DNA of 64,000 nt from Candidatus Pullichristensenella stercorigallinarum. GTDB taxonomy: Bacteria > Bacillota > Clostridia > Christensenellales > Aristaeellaceae. The notes below the pieces were generated by a model that was not told where the DNA came from, searched no databases, and was given only the letters and a program-made list of their open reading frames with translations. Position numbers and translations under genes: made by a program. Positions 7,638 through 14,795 of the stretch are shown here, piece by piece (positions within the stretch are counted from its first letter, which is position 1; each line of letters opens with the position of its first letter). The stretch lies in assembly GCA_018712945.1 (NCBI GenBank), contig DVFZ01000051.1:21640-85639 (forward strand), given 5' to 3'.

Positions 7638-7975
7638 GACTGTCAAAAAGGAAGGCAGGACGGCCTGTAAAATCATTTCCGGCGAGAGGTTGAAAACCCG
7701 TTGGGTTTTTAAGTCGGCAGAGCCGACCGATTTTGACGATTTGAAAAATCGGCAAAATCGCCTCATGTGCGGCGGAAATTGGAGAGGGTGGCCGGAGGCG
7801 CAGAATCTACAGGATTCTGCGGTTTCGCCAAAGGCGAAACTGCCACGACTCAAATTGAAAATTTGAGGCGCGGCACCCGGCGGGGGAGATACTCCCCCGT
7901 CCGCCAGCTTGTCAAAAATACTTTTTTGACAAGCTGAAACGCCCCGGCAGACGTTTCCCGTCCGCCGGGCGTTTT
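7638..7975. repeat. Hairpin-rich mosaic intergenic repeat, copy 1
   Basis: This 398-base gene-free stretch consists of consecutive hairpin modules also found at 8899-9211. They are: GACTGTCAAAAAGG plus GCAGGACGGCCTGTAAAATCA; GGTTGAAAACC-n-GGTTTTTAAGTCGGCAGAGCCGACC; ATGTGCGGCGGAAATTGGAG; GGCGGGGGAGATACTCCCCCGTCC; and AGCTTGTCAAAAATACTTTTTTGACAAGCT at 7909-7936. The block is bounded by two copies of the CGCCCCGGCAGACG hairpin. No open reading frame in it looks coding. Confidence 0.7.
7939..7975. terminator. Hairpin terminator between the repeat and the cysteine-cluster gene
   Basis: ACGCCCCGGC ... GCCGGGCGTTTT; it reads as a terminator on the plus strand (TTTT) and, on the minus strand, lies 8 bases after the stop of the gene at 7983-8441, where GGCGTTTC follows the stem. 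Confidence 0.6.
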
Positions 7976-7982
7976 CCCCCGC

Positions 7983-8441
7983 TCAAAATACCCTGTATTG
8001 TCCTTCCAGCGCCGCCCACTTTTCCAAAAACGCCTCGCCCTCGGCGTCGGCGGCAATCAGGCGCACGGCCCGGCGCACGGCGCGCACGAATTCGGGGTCG
8101 AGGCCGCGCGTGCCGAAGCGGGCCAGCGGGCACATGGCCCGGGCGCGGCGGTCAATCTTCACGCCCCAGCCCTTTTCGGTTTTTACCGGCGTGAGCGGGA
8201 AAATGCGGCAGGCCAAGGGGCGGTTTTCGCGCGCGCACGTCCCGTCGCAGGTGTAAATGGGCGCGAAATCGCTGTCCTCGCCGTGCAGGAGCGCCTCCTC
8301 GCCGGGAAACAGGTACATGCCGCCCTGCCCGTCCTCGTCCGCCTGGCAGCAGGCCGCGCCGCACAGCGCCCCGCAGTCGCTTTTCAGGGGCGTAAGGCCG
8401 CCCACCAGCGCCCGCGCCTGAAGCACGGTATCGGTATTCAC
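7983..8441 (-). CDS. Cysteine-cluster protein (YkgJ-like, putative metal-binding)
   Basis: 152 residues. The cysteines fall in three groups: SDCGALCGAACC near the N-terminus, CDGTCARENRPLACRIFPL in the middle, and AMCPLARF after it. Spacing CxxxCGxxCC ... RPxxCRxFP resembles the YkgJ/zinc- or iron-chelating family, whose biochemical role is not established. The start is set at GTG 8441 because GGAGGG lies six bases upstream of it; the in-frame ATG 8447 sits directly on that site. A consensus-spaced promoter (8472-8500) supports this short form. It is divergent from the ferredoxin gene, which suggests a link to iron or Fe-S metabolism (inference). Confidence 0.7.
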   Translation of the reverse strand: MNTDTVLQARALVGGLTPLKSDCGALCGAACCQADEDGQGGMYLFPGEEALLHGEDSDFAPIYTCDGTCARENRPLACRIFPLTPVKTEKGWGVKIDRRARAMCPLARFGTRGLDPEFVRAVRRAVRLIAADAEGEAFLEKWAALEGQYRVF

Positions 8442-8471
8442 GCGCATCCCTCCGCATTCCATTTTTTTGCA

Positions 8472-8500
8472 ATGATACCATGGGTAAATTGTAAAGTCAA
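8472..8500 (-). promoter_or_regulatory. Promoter of the cysteine-cluster gene
   Basis: Minus strand TTGACT (8495-8500), 17-nt spacer, TATCAT (8472-8477). Confidence 0.8.
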
Positions 8501-8510
8501 CCGTCCGCCC

Positions 8511-8539
8511 TTGCTTTTTGGCCGTTCCCGTTGTATAAT
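8511..8539 (+). promoter_or_regulatory. Promoter of the ferredoxin gene
   Basis: TTGCTT (8511-8516), 17-nt spacer, TATAAT (8534-8539). It is divergent from and adjacent to the cysteine-cluster promoter. Confidence 0.85.
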
Positions 8540-8571
8540 ATCCGTGTCTAATATAAGGAGGTGTATTTCCC

Positions 8572-8742
8572 ATGGCATATGTTATCAGCGACGATTGCAT
8601 CTCGTGCGGCGCTTGCGCGGAGGAGTGCCCGGTTTCGGCCATCTCTGAAGGCGACGGCAAGTACGTCATCGATGCGGACACCTGCATTTCCTGCGGCGCT
8701 TGCGCGGGCGTTTGCCCCGTTTCCGCTCCCCAGGAGGGCTAA
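8572..8742 (+). CDS. 2[4Fe-4S] ferredoxin
   Basis: 56-residue clostridial-type ferredoxin. It has two CxxCxxCxxxCP motifs, CISCGACAEECP (residues 9-20) and CISCGACAGVCP (38-49), in a clear internal duplication, giving two [4Fe-4S] clusters. It is a cytoplasmic low-potential electron carrier for enzymes such as pyruvate or indolepyruvate ferredoxin oxidoreductases; the latter is encoded at 18.7-21 kb of this window. ATG 8572 has AAGGAGG ten bases upstream, its own promoter and its own terminator, so it is monocistronic and probably strongly expressed. Confidence 0.97.
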   Translation: MAYVISDDCISCGACAEECPVSAISEGDGKYVIDADTCISCGACAGVCPVSAPQEG

Positions 8743-8759
8743 TCATTCCGGTACAAATT

Positions 8760-8789
8760 CCGCCTCCTACCCTTGGGAGGCGGTTTTTT
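8760..8789 (+). terminator. Terminator of the ferredoxin gene
   Basis: CCGCCTCC / GGAGGCGG stem, 8-base loop, then TTTTTT. Confidence 0.92.
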
Positions 8790-8898
8790 GCTGCCCGCCG
8801 TTTGTGACGAAAATCCAGCATTTATTGTATATCTTTTCCCCATGGCAGGATTGCGGGAACCGCGCGCGAAGTTATTAGATGGGGGAGTATACCCTTCG

Positions 8899-9211
8899 GA
8901 CTGTCAAAAAAGGTATGCAGGACCGCCTGTAAAATCATTTCCGGCGACATGTGCGGCGGAAATGCAGATATTTTTACGCAGGCAAATCCCATTTGCCGGA
9001 GGAAAAATATCTACCCAAGGTTGAAAACCTTTCAGGTTTTCAAGTCGGCCAGGGCCGACCACTTTTGACAATTTGGAAAATTGGCAAAAGTGCCGCGCAA
9101 TTTTTGCTTGTGCCGCGCAGCGGCGCGAGCAAAAATTGGAGAGGGTGGTAGTGGCGGGGGAGCTTGCTTCCCCGTCCACACAGGCTGTCGAACTTTTTCG
9201 ACAGCCTGGTA
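8899..9211. repeat. Hairpin-rich mosaic intergenic repeat, copy 2
   Basis: Most of the 504-base gap between ferredoxin and the SpoIID-like gene. It begins GACTGTCAAAAAAGG and GCAGGACCGCCTGTAAAATCA like copy 1. It carries GGTTGAAAACC-n-GGTTTTCAAGTCGGCCAGGGCCGACC, a long AGCAAAAATTG stem (9105-9140), GGCGGGGGAGCTTGCTTCCCCGTCC, and ends with AGGCTGTCGAACTTTTTCGACAGCCT (9180-9206). Module order is the same as in copy 1 but an extra internal hairpin (GCAGATATTTTTACG ...) is inserted. An open frame through it joins the downstream gene but is not translated DNA by appearance. Confidence 0.7.
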
Positions 9212-9246
9212 TACCCTTTTGCGATACAAAGGTTTGGAGGCCGTCC

Positions 9247-12200
9247 ATGACAGTTACGCAGGCGCGCGCACGGCGCGGTTGGAAAACGCTGGCCGCACTG
9301 GTGGCGCTGGCGTTGCTTTTGCTTCCCTGCGCTCCGGGACGGATGGCGCTGGCGGCCTCGGATGGCATGGTTCGCGTGCGGCTGACGCGCCTGGGCACGC
9401 GGCAAAGCCTGTCGTTCACAACCTCCTGCGCCTACTATGTAAACGGCAATACCGCCCACGCCATCCCCTCCGGGGCGCAGGCCACGGTGGAACTGGCGGG
9501 CGGGGAACTGTATCTGACCGTGAACGGCGCGCGCACCGCGCTGGGGGCTTCCTGCACGCTCGCGCGCGCTCAGCGCGGCAACGTCGGGCTGCGCTTCACG
9601 TCGCCCTCGTATTCGGGCATCTATGCGGGCGATCTGCTGCTCTCCATTTCCGGCGGGGCCATCGTGCCGGTGCTCAGGATTTACATAGAGGACTATCTCT
9701 ACGGCGTGGTCGGCTATGAAATGTCCAATTCCTGGCCGCTGGAGGCGCTCAAGGCGCAGGCCGTGGCCGCGCGCAACTACGCGCTGCGCTGCATGGCCAC
9801 GCGCAATTCAAACGCCTGGCATCTGGTGGATACCGCCACCGACCAGGTGTACCGCGGCTACACTGCCGCTTACGCCCGCGTAATCCAGGCCGTGGATGAA
9901 ACGCGCGGCATGGCCCTGTATGCCGGTTCGTCCCTCGCATCGTGCTATTACAGCGCCAGCAACGGCGGGCAGACCGAATCCACGCGCAATGTGTGGGGCG
10001 GCTCCCTTGCGTACAGCACCGTCAAGGACGATCCCTACGACCTGGCCAACCCCTCGGCCACTGCGCGGCGCGCCGTCATCCGCCGCGACGCCGCCGGCCT
10101 GGAGGAAGAATTGCTTGCGGCGCTTCAGGATGGCGCGGCGGCCCAGGGCGTTCCCAATGCCTCCGTCACGGCCATCCTCGCCGTCGAGCCGCATTCGCCC
10201 AAATACGCCGCCCCCAGCCGCCTGTATCAAAAACTGCGCTTTACCATCGAGGTATCCAATGGGGGAACGGCGCGGCAGTTGGATGTGGACGTGGATACCT
10301 ACGGCGCGCTGGAAAGCTGGTACAATTTGAGCATCAATTCCTCCAGCAACGAAACCGTGTGGGTGGAGGAGGACGGCGAAGCATTCACCGTCACCTTCCG
10401 CCGCTGGGGGCATGGCGTGGGCATGAGCCAGCGCGGCGCGCAAACCATGGCCCAGCAGGGCATGGGCTATGCCGAGATCCTCTCCTTTTACTACCCGGGC
10501 ACAAGGCTCACGCAGCTTTCCCTGACCGACAGCACCGGCAGCGGCATATACGATGGCGAACCCCCGGAAAATCCGCTTTTTCGGGCGGTGTGCGTAAGCG
10601 GCGCGGACGTGTACGAAAGCGCCTCTACCGGCTCAACCCGCCTGGGCAGCGTGCCCGCCGGCGCGGTGGTGTATGTATACGAGGCCGGCGGCGCATGGGC
10701 GCGCATCGGTTATGAAAGATTGCGCGGCTGGGCGCAAACGGCGCAGTTCTTCCCGCTTGGAACGCCGTCGCCTACCGCTTCGCCCTCTGTTTCGCCGTCG
10801 CCCTCTGTTTCGCCGTCGCCCTCTGTTTCGCCTTCCGCTTCGCCGCTGCCGACGTCCGCCGCCGGCCGTCCGGCCGTGGTGACCATGGACTATGCCGATG
10901 GGCGGCTCTTTCTGCGCTCCGGCCCCTCGACGCAGACCGACCCCGTGACCACCGTGCGCAATGGCGACGTCGTGACCGCCTATGAAGAAAGCGGCGAATG
11001 GACGGCGGTGGAAACCGCCGCCGGGCAGCGCGGCTACCTCAAAACCAAGTATCTGGTATTCACGCCGCAGGCTACGGCCACGCCGTCGCCCGCTCCCACG
11101 GCCACGCCGGGGGCGAGCGCTTCTCCATCGCCCAGCCCTTCGCCGCAGGCCACGGTTACGCCCACGCCCGCTCCGGCGGCCACGCCCACGCCGTCGCCCG
11201 ATCCCACTGTGCCTCCGCTCCGGCCCTACGGCGCGTTCGCGCGCGTGGAACTGGCCAACGCTTCTTCGCGGCTGAACCTGCGCAGCGAGCCGTCCACTAC
11301 CTCCACCATCCTGGCCCGGCTGAGCAATGGCGACTATGTGGAGATTTTGGCCACAAACAACGGCTGGGCGCGCGTGGAAACCTCCTTCGGGCGCGTCGGC
11401 TATGTGCAGACGCATTACCTCCGCCGCCTCGACGGCGTGGTGACGCTGCCAACCGCCACCGCGACGCCTGCGCCCACCCCGGACGCCGTCTACGCGCGCG
11501 TGCTGCTGCCCACGGATTCCGCGCGGCTGAACCTGCGCGCGCAGCCCAATACGTCCTCTGCCATTCTCGGCGTTCTCAGCCACGGTGACTTCGTGCGCGT
11601 GCTGTCCATGAGCGGGAGCTGGGCGCATGTGGAAACCAGCGCCGGGCAGACCGGTTATGTGCAGTCCCGCTATCTCACCGACTTTGACGGCGAGCCTGCC
11701 ACACCTGCGCCGACCGCCTCGGCCACCCCAACGCCCGCGCCGACGGTCACGCCCGCGCCGACGCAAAGCGGCGAATACAGGCGCGTGCAGCTTTCTTCGT
11801 CCTCATCGCGGCTGAACCTGCGCGCGCAGCCCAGCACCACGTCGGCCATCCTCGGCAAGCTCAACCACGGGGAGACGGTGCAGTTGTTGTCCACCAGCGG
11901 GAGCTGGGCACATGTGGAAACCAGAGCCGGGCAGACGGGCTATGTGCAAACGCGCTATCTCACCAGCGGCGAGGCAGGCGCGACGCCCGCGCCGACGGTC
12001 ACGCCCGCGCCGACGCAAAGCGGCGAATACAGGCGCGTGCAACTTTCCTCGTCTTCGGCGCGGCTGAACCTGCGCGCGCAACCCAGCACCACGTCGGCCG
12101 TCCTTGGCAGTCTCAGCCACGGGGAGACGGTGCGGTTGCTGTCCACCAGCGGGAGCTGGGCGCGCATAGAAACCAGGGGCGGGCAGACGGGCTATGTGCA

Positions 12201-12477
12201 AACGCGCTATCTCACCCGCGCCGAGGCGGGCGCGACGGCCGTGTCTACCCCCACCCCCTCGCAGGACGGCGTGATTTACTGTGACCTGCGGGCGCAGGCG
12301 ACGCGGGACGCGGTGGTGTATGCCCTGCCCGACGGCGGCGCGGACGCGGCCGCCGTCATCCAGGAAGGTACGATGGTATACGTAAAGGCTTACAACGACG
12401 AATGGGCGCGCATTGCCAGCATCGGCGGCCTGCGCAGCGGCTATGTGCTCAAGGCGCACCTGAGGTTGATTTCATGA
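9247..12477 (+). CDS. SpoIID/LytB-domain cell-wall protein with seven SH3 repeats
   Basis: 1076-residue exported protein. Residues 1-36 form a signal peptide. The SpoIID/LytB domain follows, with the core at about 144-180 (IYIEDYLYGVVGYEMSNSWP) and the conserved GHGVGMSQRGAQ at 388-399. The rest is seven bacterial SH3-type repeats separated by Pro/Thr/Ser/Ala linkers; five have the RLNLRAQPST ... GYVQTRYL pattern. SpoIID proteins are lytic transglycosylases acting on denuded glycan strands, LytB relatives are amidase enhancers; SH3 repeats bind the wall. ATG 9247 has GGAGG six bases upstream; the frame open from 9073 lies in repeat DNA. It overlaps the next gene by ATGA. Confidence 0.92.
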   Translation: MTVTQARARRGWKTLAALVALALLLLPCAPGRMALAASDGMVRVRLTRLGTRQSLSFTTSCAYYVNGNTAHAIPSGAQATVELAGGELYLTVNGARTALGASCTLARAQRGNVGLRFTSPSYSGIYAGDLLLSISGGAIVPVLRIYIEDYLYGVVGYEMSNSWPLEALKAQAVAARNYALRCMATRNSNAWHLVDTATDQVYRGYTAAYARVIQAVDETRGMALYAGSSLASCYYSASNGGQTESTRNVWGGSLAYSTVKDDPYDLANPSATARRAVIRRDAAGLEEELLAALQDGAAAQGVPNASVTAILAVEPHSPKYAAPSRLYQKLRFTIEVSNGGTARQLDVDVDTYGALESWYNLSINSSSNETVWVEEDGEAFTVTFRRWGHGVGMSQRGAQTMAQQGMGYAEILSFYYPGTRLTQLSLTDSTGSGIYDGEPPENPLFRAVCVSGADVYESASTGSTRLGSVPAGAVVYVYEAGGAWARIGYERLRGWAQTAQFFPLGTPSPTASPSVSPSPSVSPSPSVSPSASPLPTSAAGRPAVVTMDYADGRLFLRSGPSTQTDPVTTVRNGDVVTAYEESGEWTAVETAAGQRGYLKTKYLVFTPQATATPSPAPTATPGASASPSPSPSPQATVTPTPAPAATPTPSPDPTVPPLRPYGAFARVELANASSRLNLRSEPSTTSTILARLSNGDYVEILATNNGWARVETSFGRVGYVQTHYLRRLDGVVTLPTATATPAPTPDAVYARVLLPTDSARLNLRAQPNTSSAILGVLSHGDFVRVLSMSGSWAHVETSAGQTGYVQSRYLTDFDGEPATPAPTASATPTPAPTVTPAPTQSGEYRRVQLSSSSSRLNLRAQPSTTSAILGKLNHGETVQLLSTSGSWAHVETRAGQTGYVQTRYLTSGEAGATPAPTVTPAPTQSGEYRRVQLSSSSARLNLRAQPSTTSAVLGSLSHGETVRLLSTSGSWARIETRGGQTGYVQTRYLTRAEAGATAVSTPTPSQDGVIYCDLRAQATRDAVVYALPDGGADAAAVIQEGTMVYVKAYNDEWARIASIGGLRSGYVLKAHLRLIS
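10780..10835 (+). repeat. Short coding tandem repeat
   Basis: Three near-exact copies of an 18-base unit TCGCCCTCTGTTTCGCCG, encoding a Ser-Pro-Ser-Val linker between the first two SH3 repeats. Confidence 0.85.
11731..12234 (+). repeat. Tandem 252-bp coding duplication (SH3 repeats 5 and 6)
   Basis: Two consecutive 252-base units starting ACGCCCGCGCCGACGGTC at 11731 and 11983 are nearly identical in DNA, including the linker. This indicates a recent duplication, and copy number is likely to vary between strains. Confidence 0.85.
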
Positions 12478-13847
12478 AGCGATTGAAAAAGGGTTTTACA
12501 GTGCTCGTTGTGTTCTCCTGCCTGACGGCCGGGGCTTTGGCGCAGTCTGTGGACGCCACGGCGCGCCTGGCCGAGCTTGGTTATCTGCGCGAAGACGCGG
12601 AAAACCTGGATGTGGCCGTGCAGAATTTCCAGACCGCCAATGGCCTGGAGGTCACCGGCGGGCTGGACGAGGCCACGTTGCAGGCGTTGGCAAGCGAAAG
12701 CGCGCTTTCCAAGCAGGAGTACCTGCTCTCCGTGGCCGAGAGCTATCCGGAAGAACCGCTCGTAAGCGGCAAGACCGGCGACAGCGTGCGGCAAATGCAG
12801 CAGGCCCTGCGCGACCTGGGCTACTATGAGGGCGAGGCCGACGGCGTGTTCGGCGACGCCACCCGCCTGGCGGTGATGGCTTTCCAGACCGCCAACGGCC
12901 TCTATGCCAGTGGCGAGGCCGACCGCGCCATGCTCCTGCTTTTGCACGAGGGGCAGACGCTTTCCTGGCAGGACTTCATTGCCGGCAAGGTGTGCGAACG
13001 GGGCGATTCCGGCGCCGGGGTGCGCTCGCTGCAACGGCGGCTCAAGCAAATGGGCTATTACGACGGCGAATGCACGGATGTATTCGGCGATTCCACCCAG
13101 CGCGCCGTAGAGCGCTTCCAATCCCAAAACGGGCTGGAAATCACCGGCCGCGCCGACGAGGAAACCTGCCGGCTGCTTTACTCCGGCACGGCCAGCGCCC
13201 CGGCGGACGACGGCGTGATGCGTCTGGGCGACGCGGGCGAGGACGTGCGCGAAATGCAGGGTTTGCTTTCCAACCTCGGCTATCTCAGCCAGAACACCAC
13301 CGGCGAGTATGGCGCGGACACCTATGTGGCGGTGACGCTGTATCAGATCGCCAACGGCGTTGCGCCCAGCGGCGAGGCCGACGAAGCGCTGGTGGAATCC
13401 ATGCGCTCGCAGGATGTGGTGCCTCTTTCCGAGGCGGCAGAGGCGCTGCGCGAAAGCGAAGCCAGCGTGAACGCGGACACGCTTTCCCGGGTCACGGCCG
13501 CGGCTTCCGAAATGCTCGGCCAGGCTTTTGCCGGCAGTGGCGGCAGCCTGTTTCCCGGCTTTCCCTTTGTGCAATATGTCTATGCCCGCGCCGGGGTGGG
13601 CCTGACCGACCCTGGCCGCATCCTCGAGGACGCCGCCGGCCGCGCGTTTGACGCGCAGAGCATCTCCGCCGGCGAAGTGGTGGCCCTGGAATTCAGCGGC
13701 GAATCCGGCGCGAGCATGCTCTACGCCGTCAGCCTCGGCGGCACGCGCGTGGCCTACGTGGATACGTCTACAGGCTATATCGTCTCCGGCGATTTGACGT
13801 CGATGCCCTTTAGCAATGCCTATGTGTGGAACTTTTCCCAGCCTTGA
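12474..13847 (+). CDS. Peptidoglycan-binding repeat protein with degenerate NlpC/P60-like C-terminus
   Basis: 457 residues. A signal peptide (1-24) is followed by four PG_binding_1-type repeats: the first about 28-70, then SVRQMQQALRDLGYY, GVRSLQRRLKQMGYY and DVREMQGLLSNLGYL. The C-terminal ~120 residues have the layout of NlpC/P60 endopeptidases (AASEMLGQAF ... FVQYVYARAGVGL ... SAGEVVALEF ... ). However, the position of the catalytic Cys in the usual DCSGFVQYVY is PGFPFVQYVY, and the GDLVFF-x-HVGIY block has no His. It is therefore probably a non-catalytic wall-binding protein. It is translationally coupled (ATGA) to the SpoIID-like gene upstream and likely works with it. Confidence 0.8.
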   Translation: MKRLKKGFTVLVVFSCLTAGALAQSVDATARLAELGYLREDAENLDVAVQNFQTANGLEVTGGLDEATLQALASESALSKQEYLLSVAESYPEEPLVSGKTGDSVRQMQQALRDLGYYEGEADGVFGDATRLAVMAFQTANGLYASGEADRAMLLLLHEGQTLSWQDFIAGKVCERGDSGAGVRSLQRRLKQMGYYDGECTDVFGDSTQRAVERFQSQNGLEITGRADEETCRLLYSGTASAPADDGVMRLGDAGEDVREMQGLLSNLGYLSQNTTGEYGADTYVAVTLYQIANGVAPSGEADEALVESMRSQDVVPLSEAAEALRESEASVNADTLSRVTAAASEMLGQAFAGSGGSLFPGFPFVQYVYARAGVGLTDPGRILEDAAGRAFDAQSISAGEVVALEFSGESGASMLYAVSLGGTRVAYVDTSTGYIVSGDLTSMPFSNAYVWNFSQP

Positions 13848-14601
13848 GCGCGGCGTGCCGCTCCTTCCCGGCGAACGGCTGGACGATTTGCAGTGCGGCG
13901 GTTACCGCCTGATCCAGCGCCCGGACGCCTTCCGCTTCGGCACCGATTCGGTGCTGCTGGCGGATTTTGCCGCGCCCCGGCCGCGCACGCGCGCGGTGGA
14001 TCTGGGCTGTGGCACCGGGGCGGTGGCCATGCTGATGGCTGCCCATGAACCGGGGCTTTGTGTGGACGCGGTGGAACTTCAGCCGGATATCGCCGATATG
14101 GCGCGCCGCAGCGTGCTGCTCAACGGCCTGGAAGGGCGCATGCGCGTGTTCGCCGCCGATCTGCGCGACGCGCATACCTTTCTGGGCCACGGGCAATACG
14201 CGCTGGCGGTGTGCAATCCCCCCTACGGGCGCGCGGGCGGAACGCTGCCGAGCCGGAACGAGAGCGTGCGCCTGGCGCGGCATGAATGCGGGCTCACCCC
14301 GGGCGACGTGGCCAAAAGCGCGGCGCGGCTGCTCAAAAACGGCGGGCGGCTGTGCGTGGTATTTCCCGCGCCGCGGGCGCTGGAGATGATGCGCGCCATG
14401 GAGGACCATGGCATCGCCCCCAAGCGCGTGCGTACCGTGCACGGTATGCCGGATCGCGCGCCCAAATTCGTGCTCATCGACGGCGTGCGCGGCGGCGGAA
14501 GCGGCCTGCACTGGCTGCCGCCGCTGGTTTTGCGCACGGCGGACGGCTCGTTCAGCGCCGAATGGAAGCGCATTTACCGCGTGGAGGAGGCCCCGGTTTG
14601 A
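13816..14601 (+). CDS. TrmN6-like N6-adenine methyltransferase (tRNA1(Val) A37 type)
   Basis: 261-residue class I SAM-dependent methyltransferase. It has the RLDDLQ ... RPDAFRFGTDSVLLADF N-terminus typical of the TrmN6/YfiC group, the SAM motif VDLGCGTGAVA, and the NPPYG catalytic motif of N6-adenine methyltransferases. By family it would methylate A37 of a tRNA. ATG 13816 gives a 32-base overlap with the preceding gene; GTG 13855, eight bases after that gene's stop, is a plausible alternative start that still leaves the conserved PLLPGERLDDL region intact. No strong ribosome site distinguishes the two. Confidence 0.85.
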   Translation: MPMCGTFPSLERGVPLLPGERLDDLQCGGYRLIQRPDAFRFGTDSVLLADFAAPRPRTRAVDLGCGTGAVAMLMAAHEPGLCVDAVELQPDIADMARRSVLLNGLEGRMRVFAADLRDAHTFLGHGQYALAVCNPPYGRAGGTLPSRNESVRLARHECGLTPGDVAKSAARLLKNGGRLCVVFPAPRALEMMRAMEDHGIAPKRVRTVHGMPDRAPKFVLIDGVRGGGSGLHWLPPLVLRTADGSFSAEWKRIYRVEEAPV

Positions 14602-14668
14602 GGGCCGCGCCCTGGCTGGGGAAATGCGCGCGGAAATATATGAAGAATTAACATACATCTGTTATACT

Positions 14669-14773
14669 TTTGACAGATTTGAGCAATCACTTCCGGGTAT
14701 GCCGGGAAATTGGAAGGCGTATGAGCGCGCTTGACCGTTTGGAAAAACCACTCCCGGATGTGCCGGGAAATTG
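14669..14773 (+). repeat. Tandem imperfect 44-nt repeat upstream of the capD-like gene
   Basis: Two units, 14669-14712 and 14731-14773, of the form TTGACA/C ... CACTTCCGGGTATGCCGGGAAATTG and ... CCACTCCCGGATGTGCCGGGAAATTG. Each contains a CCCGG-CCGGG dyad. They lie 23 bases or more before the start of the dehydratase gene, a position that suggests regulation. Confidence 0.65.
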
Positions 14774-14795
14774 CAATTGATGGGAGACATGCTTT

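Noticed and set aside
9073..9246. N-terminal extension of the SpoIID-like gene through the repeat region
   Set aside because: The extension lies in hairpin-rich repeat DNA, would remove the signal peptide from the N-terminus, and a good ribosome site precedes ATG 9247.
10750..12260. CRISPR-like repeat signal
   Set aside because: The repeats are in frame, code for SH3 modules and linkers, and lack unique spacers; they are coding repeats.
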